Part shown: piece after piece, positions 48,181 to 57,643 of the stretch
Layout: each line of letters begins with the position of its first letter
How positions within the stretch are numbered: position 1 is the stretch's first letter
NCBI RefSeq assembly: GCF_035818615.1
Contig: NZ_JAYKZY010000002.1
Span: 1,862,501 to 1,926,500 of the forward strand
Reading direction: 5' to 3'
DNA length: 64,000 nt
DNA from: Sphingobium sp. CR2-8
GTDB lineage: Bacteria > Pseudomonadota > Alphaproteobacteria > Sphingomonadales > Sphingomonadaceae
Program-made: the position numbers and the translations under genes
The notes under the pieces: model-generated
What the model was told of the DNA's origin: nothing
The model's database searches: none
What the model saw: the letters and a program-made list of their open reading frames with translations, nothing else

Positions 48181-48274
48181 CATCGCCTGCCAAGCGTCCA
48201 GTTGGAAATTCCCTATGGGCCAAGCGTCGCAGTTTACCATGACAAGGATCGGCAAATCGGTTAGGGCAGGGCCG

Positions 48275-48604
48275 ATGTTTCGTGGCACCTTCCTGTTTGT
48301 CTGCTTGCTGCTGGCGTCGCTGACCACGGCGACGGCCATTCATGCGCGCGAACTGGCCGGGGCGTTCGACATCGAATGTTCGGGCTATGTGCATAGCGAA
48401 ACCGATGACGATCGTGCGCCCGGCGACAGCGACAGGGCGGTCACGCATCACCATGGCAGTTGCCATGGCGCCGCCGCTTTCCTGCCTGCCAGAAGCGTGG
48501 CGCCCAATATCCTCGCCTTCCTCAGCACGCCGGCCAAGCCGCAGGACAGGTCAGCGATGGGTCGCTGGATTGCCGGGCCGGACCTGAGACCCCCTATCGC
48601 CTGA
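48275..48604 (+). CDS. Small periplasmic protein of the metal efflux operon (CzcI-like)
   Basis: A 109-residue protein with a signal peptide (hydrophobic residues 6-20). The mature part has a Cys, an acidic stretch and a metal-ligand cluster, THHHGSCHG, and ends in GPDLRPPIA. Size, His/Cys content and position directly before czcC fit CzcI-type periplasmic proteins, which modulate heavy-metal efflux. The start at 48275 is set by the signal peptide. Identification rests on context. Confidence 0.65.
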   Translation: MFRGTFLFVCLLLASLTTATAIHARELAGAFDIECSGYVHSETDDDRAPGDSDRAVTHHHGSCHGAAAFLPARSVAPNILAFLSTPAKPQDRSAMGRWIAGPDLRPPIA

Positions 48605-48673
48605 TCGACGTTCCACCGGTCGCGGCCTGTTTTGCAGGGCGCGGCCCGATGCGATTCGATCAGGATGTCATCC

Positions 48674-49942
48674 ATGCATAAAATCATCGCGGTCTTTCTG
48701 GCCGCTGCGCATTGCGTCATCATCGCGCAGGCGCAGGAGGGTGCCGCCGTGGCATCCGACCCTGCCCGCGCGCGCTTTACACTGGACCAGGCGTTGGCTG
48801 CGGCTGGCGCCAGCGCGCCTGCCGCCGACGCTGCAAAGGCGAACATAGACGCCGCCCGAGCCGCGCGCGCGGTGGCGGGCCTGCGCCCCAACCCCACCGT
48901 CCAGACCGAGGTCGAGAATATTGCCGGGTCTGGCCCCTATGACGGTTTCAGCCAGGCCGAAACCACGGTTGGCCTCAGCATCCCCATCGAACTGGGCGGC
49001 AAACGCCCCGCGCGCATGGCGGTGGCGGACGCGCAGGCGCATCGCGCACGGTTGGGCGCGGCGATCGTGGAGGCCGACGTCCGCCTGCAAATCACCGCGC
49101 TCTATATAGAGGCGGTCGCGGCGCAGAGGCGCGTGGCCATTGCCGACGACCAGTTGCGCATCGCGCAAAATGCGCTGGACGCCGCCGCGCTGCGGGTCCG
49201 AGCCGGACGGGCGTCGCCGATCGAAGAACAGCGTGCCGCCGTCGCCCGCCTCAACGCGCAGGCCAATGCGGACAAGGCGAAGCGTTTGGCCGATGCGACG
49301 CAGGCCAATCTGGCCCGGCGAATAGGCCAACCGATCGACGCGCCGCTGGACGCCGATATGATCGATCAACTTCCCGCAGCGATCCAGGGACCATCGCCCG
49401 TGGACAGTCGCGGGACGCTGGCGCTGGCGGCGGCGGATGCGGATCTTTCGACGGCCGATGCGGGCATAAGGCTCGCCCGCTCGCAACGCATCCCCGACCT
49501 GACGGTCGGGCCAGGCGTTCGCCGCCTGTCCGCGACCAACGATGTGGCGGCGGTGTTCAGCATCTCCATGCCGATCCCGCTCTTCAATGCGGGTCGGGCG
49601 GGCATCGCGCAGGCCCATGCCGAACGACGCAAGGTCGAAGCCGAGCGGCGTATGACCGCCCTGGATGTCGAGCAGGCGATCACCGATGCGCAGGCGCAGG
49701 CGGATATCGGCGCGACCATGGCCCGCAACGCGCAGGGCCCTGCCCTTGCCGCCGCGCAGGAGGCCGCCCGGATTGCCCGCATCGGCTATCGCGAGGGCAA
49801 GTTCGGCCAACTCGACCTGCTGGATGCGGAGCGCACGCTGGCCGACACACGGCTCGCGGCGATCGATGCGCTGGCCGCCTATCAGAATGCCAAGGCCCGG
49901 TTGGAGCGCCTGACCGCTCCCGCGCCGCAACAGGATAATTGA
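48674..49942 (+). CDS. czcC: TolC-family outer membrane component, CzcC type
   Basis: A 422-residue outer membrane efflux protein with a signal peptide (residues 1-20). Two alpha-helical repeats rich in Ala and Arg include AKANIDAARAARAVAGLRPN and a central RVRAGRASPIEEQRA segment, the usual TolC duplication. It begins the CBA efflux operon, 69 bases after the CzcI-like gene and 3 bases before czcB. Confidence 0.9.
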   Translation: MHKIIAVFLAAAHCVIIAQAQEGAAVASDPARARFTLDQALAAAGASAPAADAAKANIDAARAARAVAGLRPNPTVQTEVENIAGSGPYDGFSQAETTVGLSIPIELGGKRPARMAVADAQAHRARLGAAIVEADVRLQITALYIEAVAAQRRVAIADDQLRIAQNALDAAALRVRAGRASPIEEQRAAVARLNAQANADKAKRLADATQANLARRIGQPIDAPLDADMIDQLPAAIQGPSPVDSRGTLALAAADADLSTADAGIRLARSQRIPDLTVGPGVRRLSATNDVAAVFSISMPIPLFNAGRAGIAQAHAERRKVEAERRMTALDVEQAITDAQAQADIGATMARNAQGPALAAAQEAARIARIGYREGKFGQLDLLDAERTLADTRLAAIDALAAYQNAKARLERLTAPAPQQDN

Positions 49943-49945
49943 TCG

Positions 49946-51112
49946 ATGACGATGATGAAAATCCATGCGGCCCTGCTGCCGCTGCCCCTTGCCCTGATGC
50001 TGGCGGCCTGTGGCGGCGGCGGGGATGCGGGCAATACAGCCGCCCCGAGTGAAGACAAGGAGCATGCCGAAAACGCCGCCCATGAGGATGAAGGCAAGGT
50101 GGTCCTGACGGACGACCAGATCGCTTCGGCGGGCATCCAGATCGGCGGCCCGACGATCGGAGGGTCCGGCACGCTGGAAATGCCCGCCACCATCGAAAGC
50201 GATCCGCAGGCCATGCATGTCGTGTCCGCTGCGATCGGGGGGCGCATCGTGTCGCTGACGCGCAATCTGGGCGAAACGATCGGTCGCGGCCAGACGCTCG
50301 CCGTGATCGAAAGCCGCGAGGCTGCGCAGATGAAGGGCGAGGTCGAGGCATCGCGCGCGCGCATGACGCTGGCCAATTCCAACCTCGCCCGTGAACAAAG
50401 GCTGTTCGCGCAGCGCGTGTCGCCCGAGCAGGATCTGATCGCCGCACGGACGGCGGCAGCGGAGGCGCGTATCGCCTACAACCAGGCGATCGGCCAGTTG
50501 TCGGCGGCGGGCGGCGGTGGCGGCGGCCTCAACCGGATCGGTATCAGCGCGCCCGCCGCCGGGCAGGTGATTGCGCGCAGCGTCGCGCTTGGCCAGACGG
50601 TCGACGCCAATGCCGAACTCTATCGCATCGCCAACCTGACGACGGTGTCGCTCTCGCTCCAGCTTCAGCCGGGCGATGCCGGGCAGGTGAAGCCGGGCAA
50701 CAGCGTGCAGGTAACCGCGTCGGGGCGTCAGGCGACCGCGCGCGTGCGCTTCGTGTCGCCGGTGCTGGACGAACAGACGCGGCTGGTGCCCGTGGTCGCG
50801 ATGCTGGACAACCGAGGGGGCCAATGGCGCGCAGGCGAACCGGTCATGGCCGCCGTGCAGCTTTCAGGCGAAGGGGGCGACAAGGCGATCCGCGTGCCCT
50901 CTACCGCCGTGCAGACGGTCGAGGGGAAGCCCATGATCTTCGTGCGGACCGCCGGTGGTTTCCAGGCGACGCCCGTGACGCTGGGGCAGTCGAGCGGCGC
51001 CATGGTGATCATACGATCGGGCCTGCGCGGCAGCGAACGGATCGCCACGACCAACAGCTTCACGCTCAAGGCCGAACTCGGCAAGGGCGAAGCGACACAT
51101 GAGGATCATTGA
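49946..51112 (+). CDS. czcB: Periplasmic adaptor of the metal RND pump, lipoprotein
   Basis: A 388-residue membrane fusion protein. The signal peptide ends in the lipobox LAAC, so it is probably lipid-anchored. The HlyD-like core follows: a barrel-sandwich region (VVSAAIGGRIVSLTRNLGE), a coiled-coil hairpin (~residues 108-165) and a beta-barrel domain. A His/Glu/Asp-rich N-terminal segment (EDKEHAENAAHEDEGK) may bind metal. Followed by czcA after 3 bases. Confidence 0.9.
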   Translation: MTMMKIHAALLPLPLALMLAACGGGGDAGNTAAPSEDKEHAENAAHEDEGKVVLTDDQIASAGIQIGGPTIGGSGTLEMPATIESDPQAMHVVSAAIGGRIVSLTRNLGETIGRGQTLAVIESREAAQMKGEVEASRARMTLANSNLAREQRLFAQRVSPEQDLIAARTAAAEARIAYNQAIGQLSAAGGGGGGLNRIGISAPAAGQVIARSVALGQTVDANAELYRIANLTTVSLSLQLQPGDAGQVKPGNSVQVTASGRQATARVRFVSPVLDEQTRLVPVVAMLDNRGGQWRAGEPVMAAVQLSGEGGDKAIRVPSTAVQTVEGKPMIFVRTAGGFQATPVTLGQSSGAMVIIRSGLRGSERIATTNSFTLKAELGKGEATHEDH

Positions 51113-51115
51113 GCG

Positions 51116-54100
51116 ATGATCGCCCCTATCGTCAACTGGGCGGTCCGCAGGCGCTGGCTCGTCCTGCTGCTGACCGCCATCGCCGCCGCCATTGGCGGCT
51201 TCGCCCTGCATCGCCTGCCGATCGACGCGGTGCCGGACATCACCAACAATCAGGTGCAGATCAATGTCCGCGCGCCCGCGCTGTCGCCCGAACTGGTCGA
51301 AAAACAGGTGTCCTTTCCGATCGAGAATGCGCTGGCAGGCATTGCGGGTCTGGACCATACGCGATCGATCAGCCGTAACGGCTTTGCCCAGATCACGGCC
51401 GTCTTCGATGAGGCGACCGACATCTATTTCGCGCGGCAGCAGGTGGGCGAACGGCTGAGCGGGGTCACCGAAAGCCTGCCCGACGGGGTCGCGCCGGAAA
51501 TGGGACCAATCGCCACGGGCCTGGGCGAAGTCTATATGTGGACCGTCCGGCTGGAGCATCGCCGGGACGACACGCATCTGCCCGGCGAACCGGGGATGCA
51601 GCCCGATGGCAGCTATATCACGCCGGAAGGCGACCGGCTGACCACCGACATCGACAAGGCGACCTATCTGCGCACCGCGCAGGACTGGATCGTCGCGCCC
51701 CTGCTGAAGAATACCAAGGGTCTGGCGGGGATCGATTCCATCGGCGGCTATTCCAAGCAATATATGGTGATACCCGATGTCCAGCGCCTGGCCGCGCTGG
51801 GGCTGACGCTGACGGACCTCGGCAATGCGCTGGAGCGCAACAACAGCAGCGTGGGCGGCGGCGTCATCGATCGGAATGGCGAAGGGCTGGCAGTGCGATC
51901 CGATGCGCTGGTGCGCAATGCGACCGAGTTGTCGCGCATCGTCGTAGCGACGCGCGAAGGCGTGCCGATCACGTTGAACCAGGTCGCGACCGTGAAGACG
52001 GGACAGGCGGTGCGGATGGGGTCGGCTTCGGAAAACGGCACTGAGGTTGTCGTCGGCACGGCGGTGATGCGGATCGGCGAAAACAGCCGCACCGTCGCCA
52101 CTGCCGTCGCCGATCGACTGAAGTCGATCAACGCGTCGCTGCCGCCCGATGTCATCGTGGAGCCGGTGCTGGATCGCACGGCGCTGGTCAACGCGACGAT
52201 CGGCACGGTGGCCAAGAACCTGTCCGAAGGCGCGTTGCTGGTCATCGTCGTTCTGTTCGTCCTGCTGGGCAACTGGCGCGCGGCGTTGATCGCGGCGATG
52301 GTGATCCCGGTTACGATGCTGCTCACCGGCTTTGGCATGCTCCAGATCGGTGTGTCCGCGAACCTGATGAGCCTGGGGGCGCTGGATTTCGGACTGATCG
52401 TCGACGGCGCCGTCATCATCGTGGAAAATGCGCTACGCCGCATGGCGCAAGCGCAGCATCGGCAAGGCCGACTGCTGACGACGGACGAACGGCTCGATAC
52501 CGTGGCCACGGCCGCACGGGAGATGATCCGCCCGTCCGTCTATGGCCAGGCCATCATCATGCTCGTCTATGTGCCGTTGCTGACGTTGACCGGGGTCGAG
52601 GGCAAAAGCTTCGTGCCGATGGCCCTGACCGTCATCATCGCACTGGCCTTCGCCTTCGTGCTGTCGTTGACCGCCGTGCCCGCCGCGATCGCCATATGGC
52701 TCTCGAAGCGGATCGAGGAGAAGGACGGGCGGATCATCTCCTGGCTCAAGGCCCGATACGAACCCGGCCTTGAACGCGCGATGCAACGGCCGAAGGTGAC
52801 GATTGGCGCAGGGCTGGCCGGGTGCGCCGTTGCTGTCGCCGCTTTCCTGTCATTGGGGCAGGTATTCCTGCCGCAACTGGACGAGGGTGATCTGCTGATC
52901 CAGGCGCTGCGCATTCCCGCCACATCGGTGCAGCAGAGCCAGGCGATGCAGGGACCGATCGAACGCATGATCGGCCAGCAGCCGGAAGTCCGCTTCGTCT
53001 TTTCCAAGACGGGTACGGCGGAACTGGCGTCCGACCCCATGCCGCCCAACGCCACCGACATGTTCGTGATCCTGAAACCCCGCGACCAGTGGCCCGATCC
53101 GTCCTTGCCCAAGGCGGAACTGGTCGAGCGGCTGGAGACGAAACTCCACCATTTCCCCGGCAATGCCTATGAAATCACCCAGCCGATCCAGATGCGGTTC
53201 AACGAACTGATCGCAGGGGTGCGTGGCGATGTGGCGGTCAAGGTCTTCGGCGAGGATTTCGACGCCATGAACAGGACGGCAGCGAAGATTGCGGGCGTGC
53301 TGCGCCGCACGGAAGGCGCGACCGATGTGAAGGTCGAGCAGACGGCAGGCCTTCCCATGCTGGACATTCGGGTCGATCGCGACGCAATGGCGCGCGTCGG
53401 CGTCACTGCGCAGGATGTGCAGGATATGGTGACGGCCACGATCGGCGGCCGGGTGTCGGGGATGATCTTCGAAGGCGACCGGCGCTTTCCGGTGGTGATC
53501 CGCCTGTCCGACGCGCAGCGCGCCGACATTGCGGCATTGGGCCAGATCCAGATGCCGGTGCCGGGCGGTCGCTTCGTCCCGCTCGCCAGTGTCGCGCATA
53601 TCCGCGTGATCGATGGTCCCAACCAGATCAGTCGGGAAAATGGCAAGCGTCGCGTCGTCGTTCAGGCCAATGTGCGCGGGCGCGACATCGCAGGCGTGGT
53701 GGAGGACGCGCAGGCCGCCATTGCGCGCGACGTTCGGTTGCCTGCGGGCAGTTATCTGGAATGGGGCGGCCAGTTCGAAAATCTGGCGTCCGCGCGGGAA
53801 CGGTTGCAACTGGTGGTGCCGGCCTGCTTCATCCTGATATTGCTGCTGCTCCATCTTGCCTTGGGATCGGTGCGGGATGCGGCGATCGTGTTCACCGGCG
53901 TGCCGATGGCGCTGGTGGGCGGGGTATTGGCGCTGTTCCTGCGCGGCATGGACTTTTCGATCAGCGCCGCCGTGGGGTTCATCGCCCTGTCCGGGATCGC
54001 GGTGTTGAACGGGCTGGTCATGCTGTCTTCGATCCAGGATCTGATGCGATCGGGCATGGACCGGATGGAGGCCGCCCGCGTCGGGGCAACGCAGCGGCTT

Positions 54101-54334
54101 CGCCCCGTGATCATGACCGCACTGGTGGCGAGCCTTGGCTTCGTGCCGATGGCGATCGGCGCCGGGGCCGGGGCGGAAGTGCAGAAGCCACTGGCCACGG
54201 TGGTCATCGGCGGCCTGATTTCCGCGACGCTGCTGACGCTGTTCGTCCTGCCGACGCTCTATGCGCGCTATGGCGGACGGCGTCGGATCGAGGTTGACAG
54301 TGCGGTTGTTCCGCAGCCTGATCCTGTAGCGTGA
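51116..54334 (+). CDS. czcA: Heavy-metal RND efflux pump, CzcA type
   Basis: A 1072-residue inner membrane proton-driven pump with twelve helices and two large periplasmic loops. The transmembrane motif DFGLIVDGAVIIVEN (D424-N438) is the form found in pumps for divalent cations such as Zn, Co and Cd; copper/silver pumps have a different motif here. The N-terminal AVPDITNNQVQI is typical of the heavy-metal subgroup. Completes the CzcCBA system. Confidence 0.92.
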   Translation: MIAPIVNWAVRRRWLVLLLTAIAAAIGGFALHRLPIDAVPDITNNQVQINVRAPALSPELVEKQVSFPIENALAGIAGLDHTRSISRNGFAQITAVFDEATDIYFARQQVGERLSGVTESLPDGVAPEMGPIATGLGEVYMWTVRLEHRRDDTHLPGEPGMQPDGSYITPEGDRLTTDIDKATYLRTAQDWIVAPLLKNTKGLAGIDSIGGYSKQYMVIPDVQRLAALGLTLTDLGNALERNNSSVGGGVIDRNGEGLAVRSDALVRNATELSRIVVATREGVPITLNQVATVKTGQAVRMGSASENGTEVVVGTAVMRIGENSRTVATAVADRLKSINASLPPDVIVEPVLDRTALVNATIGTVAKNLSEGALLVIVVLFVLLGNWRAALIAAMVIPVTMLLTGFGMLQIGVSANLMSLGALDFGLIVDGAVIIVENALRRMAQAQHRQGRLLTTDERLDTVATAAREMIRPSVYGQAIIMLVYVPLLTLTGVEGKSFVPMALTVIIALAFAFVLSLTAVPAAIAIWLSKRIEEKDGRIISWLKARYEPGLERAMQRPKVTIGAGLAGCAVAVAAFLSLGQVFLPQLDEGDLLIQALRIPATSVQQSQAMQGPIERMIGQQPEVRFVFSKTGTAELASDPMPPNATDMFVILKPRDQWPDPSLPKAELVERLETKLHHFPGNAYEITQPIQMRFNELIAGVRGDVAVKVFGEDFDAMNRTAAKIAGVLRRTEGATDVKVEQTAGLPMLDIRVDRDAMARVGVTAQDVQDMVTATIGGRVSGMIFEGDRRFPVVIRLSDAQRADIAALGQIQMPVPGGRFVPLASVAHIRVIDGPNQISRENGKRRVVVQANVRGRDIAGVVEDAQAAIARDVRLPAGSYLEWGGQFENLASARERLQLVVPACFILILLLLHLALGSVRDAAIVFTGVPMALVGGVLALFLRGMDFSISAAVGFIALSGIAVLNGLVMLSSIQDLMRSGMDRMEAARVGATQRLRPVIMTALVASLGFVPMAIGAGAGAEVQKPLATVVIGGLISATLLTLFVLPTLYARYGGRRRIEVDSAVVPQPDPVA

Positions 54335-54437
54335 TTTCCCGTGATCGGGGCGGTGCGGTATCGATCCCACGCCGTCCCGACGCTGCCGCATCGGGGCAAG
54401 ATATAGCCATCAAAAGATAGGAAGAATTTTCATCCGA

Positions 54438-55787
54438 TCATGCGGCATCGCGTCGGGCGGGTGCGGGCTTGTGGCGGCTTTCGGGGATAGGCAGCCCCAG
54501 ATTGCCGCGCAGCGTATCAGCGGTGTAGTCGGTGCGGAACAGCCCACGTTCCTGCAGGATCGGCACGACTTCCGCGACGAAGCGCCTGAACTGCGCCGGA
54601 TGGCCGAGATGGACATTGAGGCCATCGAGCGCGCGTCCTTCGAACCAGCGCTGGATTGTATTCGCTACCGTTTCGGCCGAGCCGACGAAGGGACTGCCGC
54701 GCCCGGCACGCAGTCGCTCCACCGCCTGGCGCAAGGTCAATCCCTGCTCGACGGCCTGTTCGGTGATCTTCCTGGCCTGGGTGTAGAAACTGCTTTTGGC
54801 ATATTCCAGCGCCTGCACCGGGAAAGGCGCGTCGGGATCATATTGTCGGAAATCATGCCAGCCAAAGGGGCGACCGAATTCCGCCAGCGCCTGATCGAAA
54901 CTTTGGTCGAGCTGGCGATAGTGGTTTTCGATCTCCTTTGCCTGCGCATCGGTATCGCCGACCGTGACGAAGAATCCGGGCAGAATAACGATATTGTCCG
55001 GGTTACGGCCCTGCCGCGCGGCGCGGCCTTTCAGATCGGCGTAAAAGGCCTGTCCCTGCTCGATCGTCGCGGCGTGGGTGAAGATGGCGTCGGCGACGGT
55101 CGCGCCCAGATCGCGACCCTGGTCGCTATCCCCCGCCTGGAAGATGACGGGTTCACCCTGCGGCGATCGCTGGAGATTGAGCGGTCCCGCCACTTGGAAA
55201 AATTCGCCGCGATGGTCGAGGCTATGGAGCTTGTCCGCGTCCAGGAACTGGCCGGTGGTGCGGTCGCGGACGAGCGCGCCCTCCTCCCAACTGGACCACA
55301 GGCCGCGTGCGACATCGAGAAATTCGACGGCGCGGCGATAGCGGGTGTCATAGTCGAAATGTTCGGGCTGGCTGAAATTGCCTGCCGTACCCGCGTCGCC
55401 GCTGGTGACGACATTCCAGCCCGCGCGCCCCTTGCTGATGAGATCGAGCGAGGCGAAGCGGCGGGCGAGGTTGAACGGATCGTTGTAGGATGTGGTGAGC
55501 GTGGCGACCAGACCGATATGCCTAGTCGCCACGGCCAATGCCGACAGGAGGGTGAGCGGTTCCAGCCGGTTGAGATAATGGGGCGGCGAGTTCGCGGTGA
55601 TGAACTGGCTATCGACGATGAAGACGAGGTCGAACTTCGCCGCCTCCGCCTGGCGCACGACATCGATATACCAGTCTATGCTGACGCTGGCATCGACCGG
55701 AATATCCGTGTCGAGCCACCGATTGCTGTCGCCGGGGCCGCCGACCCCGGTCGGGACCAGGCCCAGTTTCAATTGGCGTTGGGACAT
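54438..55787 (-). CDS. NtaA/SnaA/DszA-type flavin monooxygenase
   Basis: A 449-residue LLM-class (FMNH2-dependent) monooxygenase with the layout of the nitrilotriacetate / pristinamycin / dibenzothiophene-sulfone group: LVFIVDSQFI, a central SYNDPFNLARRFASLDLIS and GRAGWNVVTSG. These enzymes oxidise sulfur or nitrogen compounds with a separate flavin reductase, which is not in the window. It is 16 bases after the aldolase-like gene. With the sulfur genes to its right, an organosulfur substrate is likely but not proven. Confidence 0.9.
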   Translation of the reverse strand: MSQRQLKLGLVPTGVGGPGDSNRWLDTDIPVDASVSIDWYIDVVRQAEAAKFDLVFIVDSQFITANSPPHYLNRLEPLTLLSALAVATRHIGLVATLTTSYNDPFNLARRFASLDLISKGRAGWNVVTSGDAGTAGNFSQPEHFDYDTRYRRAVEFLDVARGLWSSWEEGALVRDRTTGQFLDADKLHSLDHRGEFFQVAGPLNLQRSPQGEPVIFQAGDSDQGRDLGATVADAIFTHAATIEQGQAFYADLKGRAARQGRNPDNIVILPGFFVTVGDTDAQAKEIENHYRQLDQSFDQALAEFGRPFGWHDFRQYDPDAPFPVQALEYAKSSFYTQARKITEQAVEQGLTLRQAVERLRAGRGSPFVGSAETVANTIQRWFEGRALDGLNVHLGHPAQFRRFVAEVVPILQERGLFRTDYTADTLRGNLGLPIPESRHKPAPARRDAA

Positions 55788-55803
55788 GGCGATTCCTTGA
55801 TGA

Positions 55804-56595
55804 TCAGGCGTCGAAACCGGGGGACTGGCGCGCCGCCTTGCGCAGCGCGGCTTCCCAGACGAGGTCGTAATGGGACTTGCCGCCTTCCACGGGCTTGCGT
55901 TCCCGGCTGATCTGGCGGCGGACTTCCTCCTGTGCCTCTTCCGGCGCGATCAGGATCTTGTCGCGGCCGATGGAGAGGGTGCGGACCTGCGCCTTGCAGG
56001 CTTCCTCCAGATGATAGATGCCGCTGAACGCTTCGCCCGGCGATGCGCCCAAGGCCAGCGTGCCGTGGTTGCGCAGCAGCATGACCTTGGTATCGCCAAG
56101 ATCGGCGACCAACCGTTCGCGCTCGTCCAGATTGAGCGCCACGCCTTCATAATCATGATAGGACAGGCGCGGGATCAGCGCGAGCGCGCGCTGGTTCAAA
56201 GGCAACAGCCCTTCCGCATGGGCGGAGACGGCCATGCCGTCGGCGCTGTGAAAATGCGCGATATAATGGGCATCGTCGCGCGCGCCGTGGATCGCCGAGT
56301 GGATCACATAGCCTGCATAGTTGATGCCATAGTCGCTTTCGCCGATGACATTGCCGTCGAGATCGACCTTGACCAGGCTGGACGCGGTGATTTCATCGAA
56401 CATCAGGCCGAAGGGGTTGATGAGGAAATGATGATCCGGCCCCGGCACGCGGGCGGAGATATGCGTATAGATGAAATCGTCCCAGCCATAGAGGGCGGAC
56501 AGGCGATAGAAGGCGGCGAGGTCGACGCGGACCTTCCATTCCGCCTCGCTGATGCCGTTCTGACGGAAACGATCGTCTTTCAGGACAGTGGCCAT
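55804..56595 (-). CDS. Class II aldolase/adducin family protein
   Basis: A 263-residue zinc aldolase-fold protein. Metal ligands are visible in AHFHSADGMAV (two His) and in LLRNHGTLALG (His of the third site), and DFIYTHISARVPG gives the substrate loop. Enzymes of this family cleave or epimerise phosphorylated sugars, and some handle other small hydroxyacids. Its place before the monooxygenase suggests a shared role, but the substrate is unknown. Confidence 0.88.
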   Translation of the reverse strand: MATVLKDDRFRQNGISEAEWKVRVDLAAFYRLSALYGWDDFIYTHISARVPGPDHHFLINPFGLMFDEITASSLVKVDLDGNVIGESDYGINYAGYVIHSAIHGARDDAHYIAHFHSADGMAVSAHAEGLLPLNQRALALIPRLSYHDYEGVALNLDERERLVADLGDTKVMLLRNHGTLALGASPGEAFSGIYHLEEACKAQVRTLSIGRDKILIAPEEAQEEVRRQISRERKPVEGGKSHYDLVWEAALRKAARQSPGFDA

Positions 56596-56677
56596 AGCAA
56601 TGCTCCTTTGCAGGCAAATCTAATGCGGGGACGACGGGCCGCCCAATGAGAAAAACTGAAGGATGGGCGCGTGTCGC

Positions 56678-57643
56678 TCATGCCGGGAAAATGCCGGGAT
56701 CGACGATGCGTGCGACATCGACATGGACAGGTAGTTCGCCATCGGCGTGGAAGCGGTCGACCACATGCTGGAGCGGTTTGATGACGGATGCATCGGGCCG
56801 GACGAGTATCCCCCGCTGACGCTGCGCCATGATGGCGGCGACTTTGGGATCGACCTTCGTCAGTTTGACGATGATCGCGGCATATTCTTCGGCATGGTCC
56901 ACTCCCCACAGCGCAGCCTTCTGCTGACGCGCCAGAACGTCGCGCAACGCGGCGCGCTTGGCCGGATCGTCAAGCGCCTCCTGCGATGCGGCGATCAGGG
57001 CGTAGGGGCTGTTGATGCCATCCCCGTCCCGCAGCAGTCGCGCGCCGTTCAGTTCCGCCGCGATCTGATAGGTGCCGAACGTCGCCCACACGTCCACCCG
57101 TCCCGTGGCGAAGGCAGCGGCGGCATCATTGGGCAACATGAAGCCGATGTCGACCTTGCGCCTGTCGACCTTCGCTTCCTTGAGCGCTTCGAGCAGCAGA
57201 TAATGGGCAATGCTGCCGCGCGCGCTCGACACGATGACCCGATGCCCGGCCAGGTCCGCTATGCGGCGCAGGTTCGATCCCTTGGGCACGATGATGCCGA
57301 TATCGCGGGTGGAAAAGCGTGTTCCCGCGATGATCTTGAGCGGCGCGCCCGCCGCCGCCGCCAATATCACCGGAAGATCGCCCGCTGGTGCGGTGTCGAC
57401 CGCCCCGGCGTTGAGCGCTTCGAGCAGTGGCGCAGCGCCCACGAAATTGGCCCATTCGATATCGTAGGACAGGTTCTTGAGCGCGCCCGCCGCTTCCGCC
57501 TTCGACTGGAGCAGGTGGACCTGATCGCCCAGGACCAGTTTCGTGCGGCCGCCCTTCCCGCCCCCGCCGCAAGCGGCGAGGCCCAGCGCGGCGGCGCCGG
57601 CAAGGAACGTCCGGCGATCAGAAAGCAAGAGCGATGCGCCCAT
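56678..57643 (-). CDS. ABC transporter substrate-binding protein, sulfonate type (1)
   Basis: A 321-residue NMT1/SsuA-like periplasmic binding protein. The N-terminus is DRRTFLAGAAALGLAAC, with both a twin-arginine-like pair and a lipobox, so it is probably a lipoprotein. The core shows APAGDLPVILAAAAGAPLKII and VIVSSARGSIAHYLL, as in aliphatic sulfonate/taurine binders. The ATG at 57643 overlaps the TonB receptor gene by 26 bases. No permease or ATPase genes are in the window. Confidence 0.88.
   Translation of the reverse strand: MGASLLLSDRRTFLAGAAALGLAACGGGGKGGRTKLVLGDQVHLLQSKAEAAGALKNLSYDIEWANFVGAAPLLEALNAGAVDTAPAGDLPVILAAAAGAPLKIIAGTRFSTRDIGIIVPKGSNLRRIADLAGHRVIVSSARGSIAHYLLLEALKEAKVDRRKVDIGFMLPNDAAAAFATGRVDVWATFGTYQIAAELNGARLLRDGDGINSPYALIAASQEALDDPAKRAALRDVLARQQKAALWGVDHAEEYAAIIVKLTKVDPKVAAIMAQRQRGILVRPDASVIKPLQHVVDRFHADGELPVHVDVARIVDPGIFPA

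Noticed and set aside
51116..54334. A copper/silver (CusA) identity for the RND pump
   Set aside because: The transmembrane motif DFG...DGA...VEN is that of divalent-cation pumps, so a Czc-type call is better.
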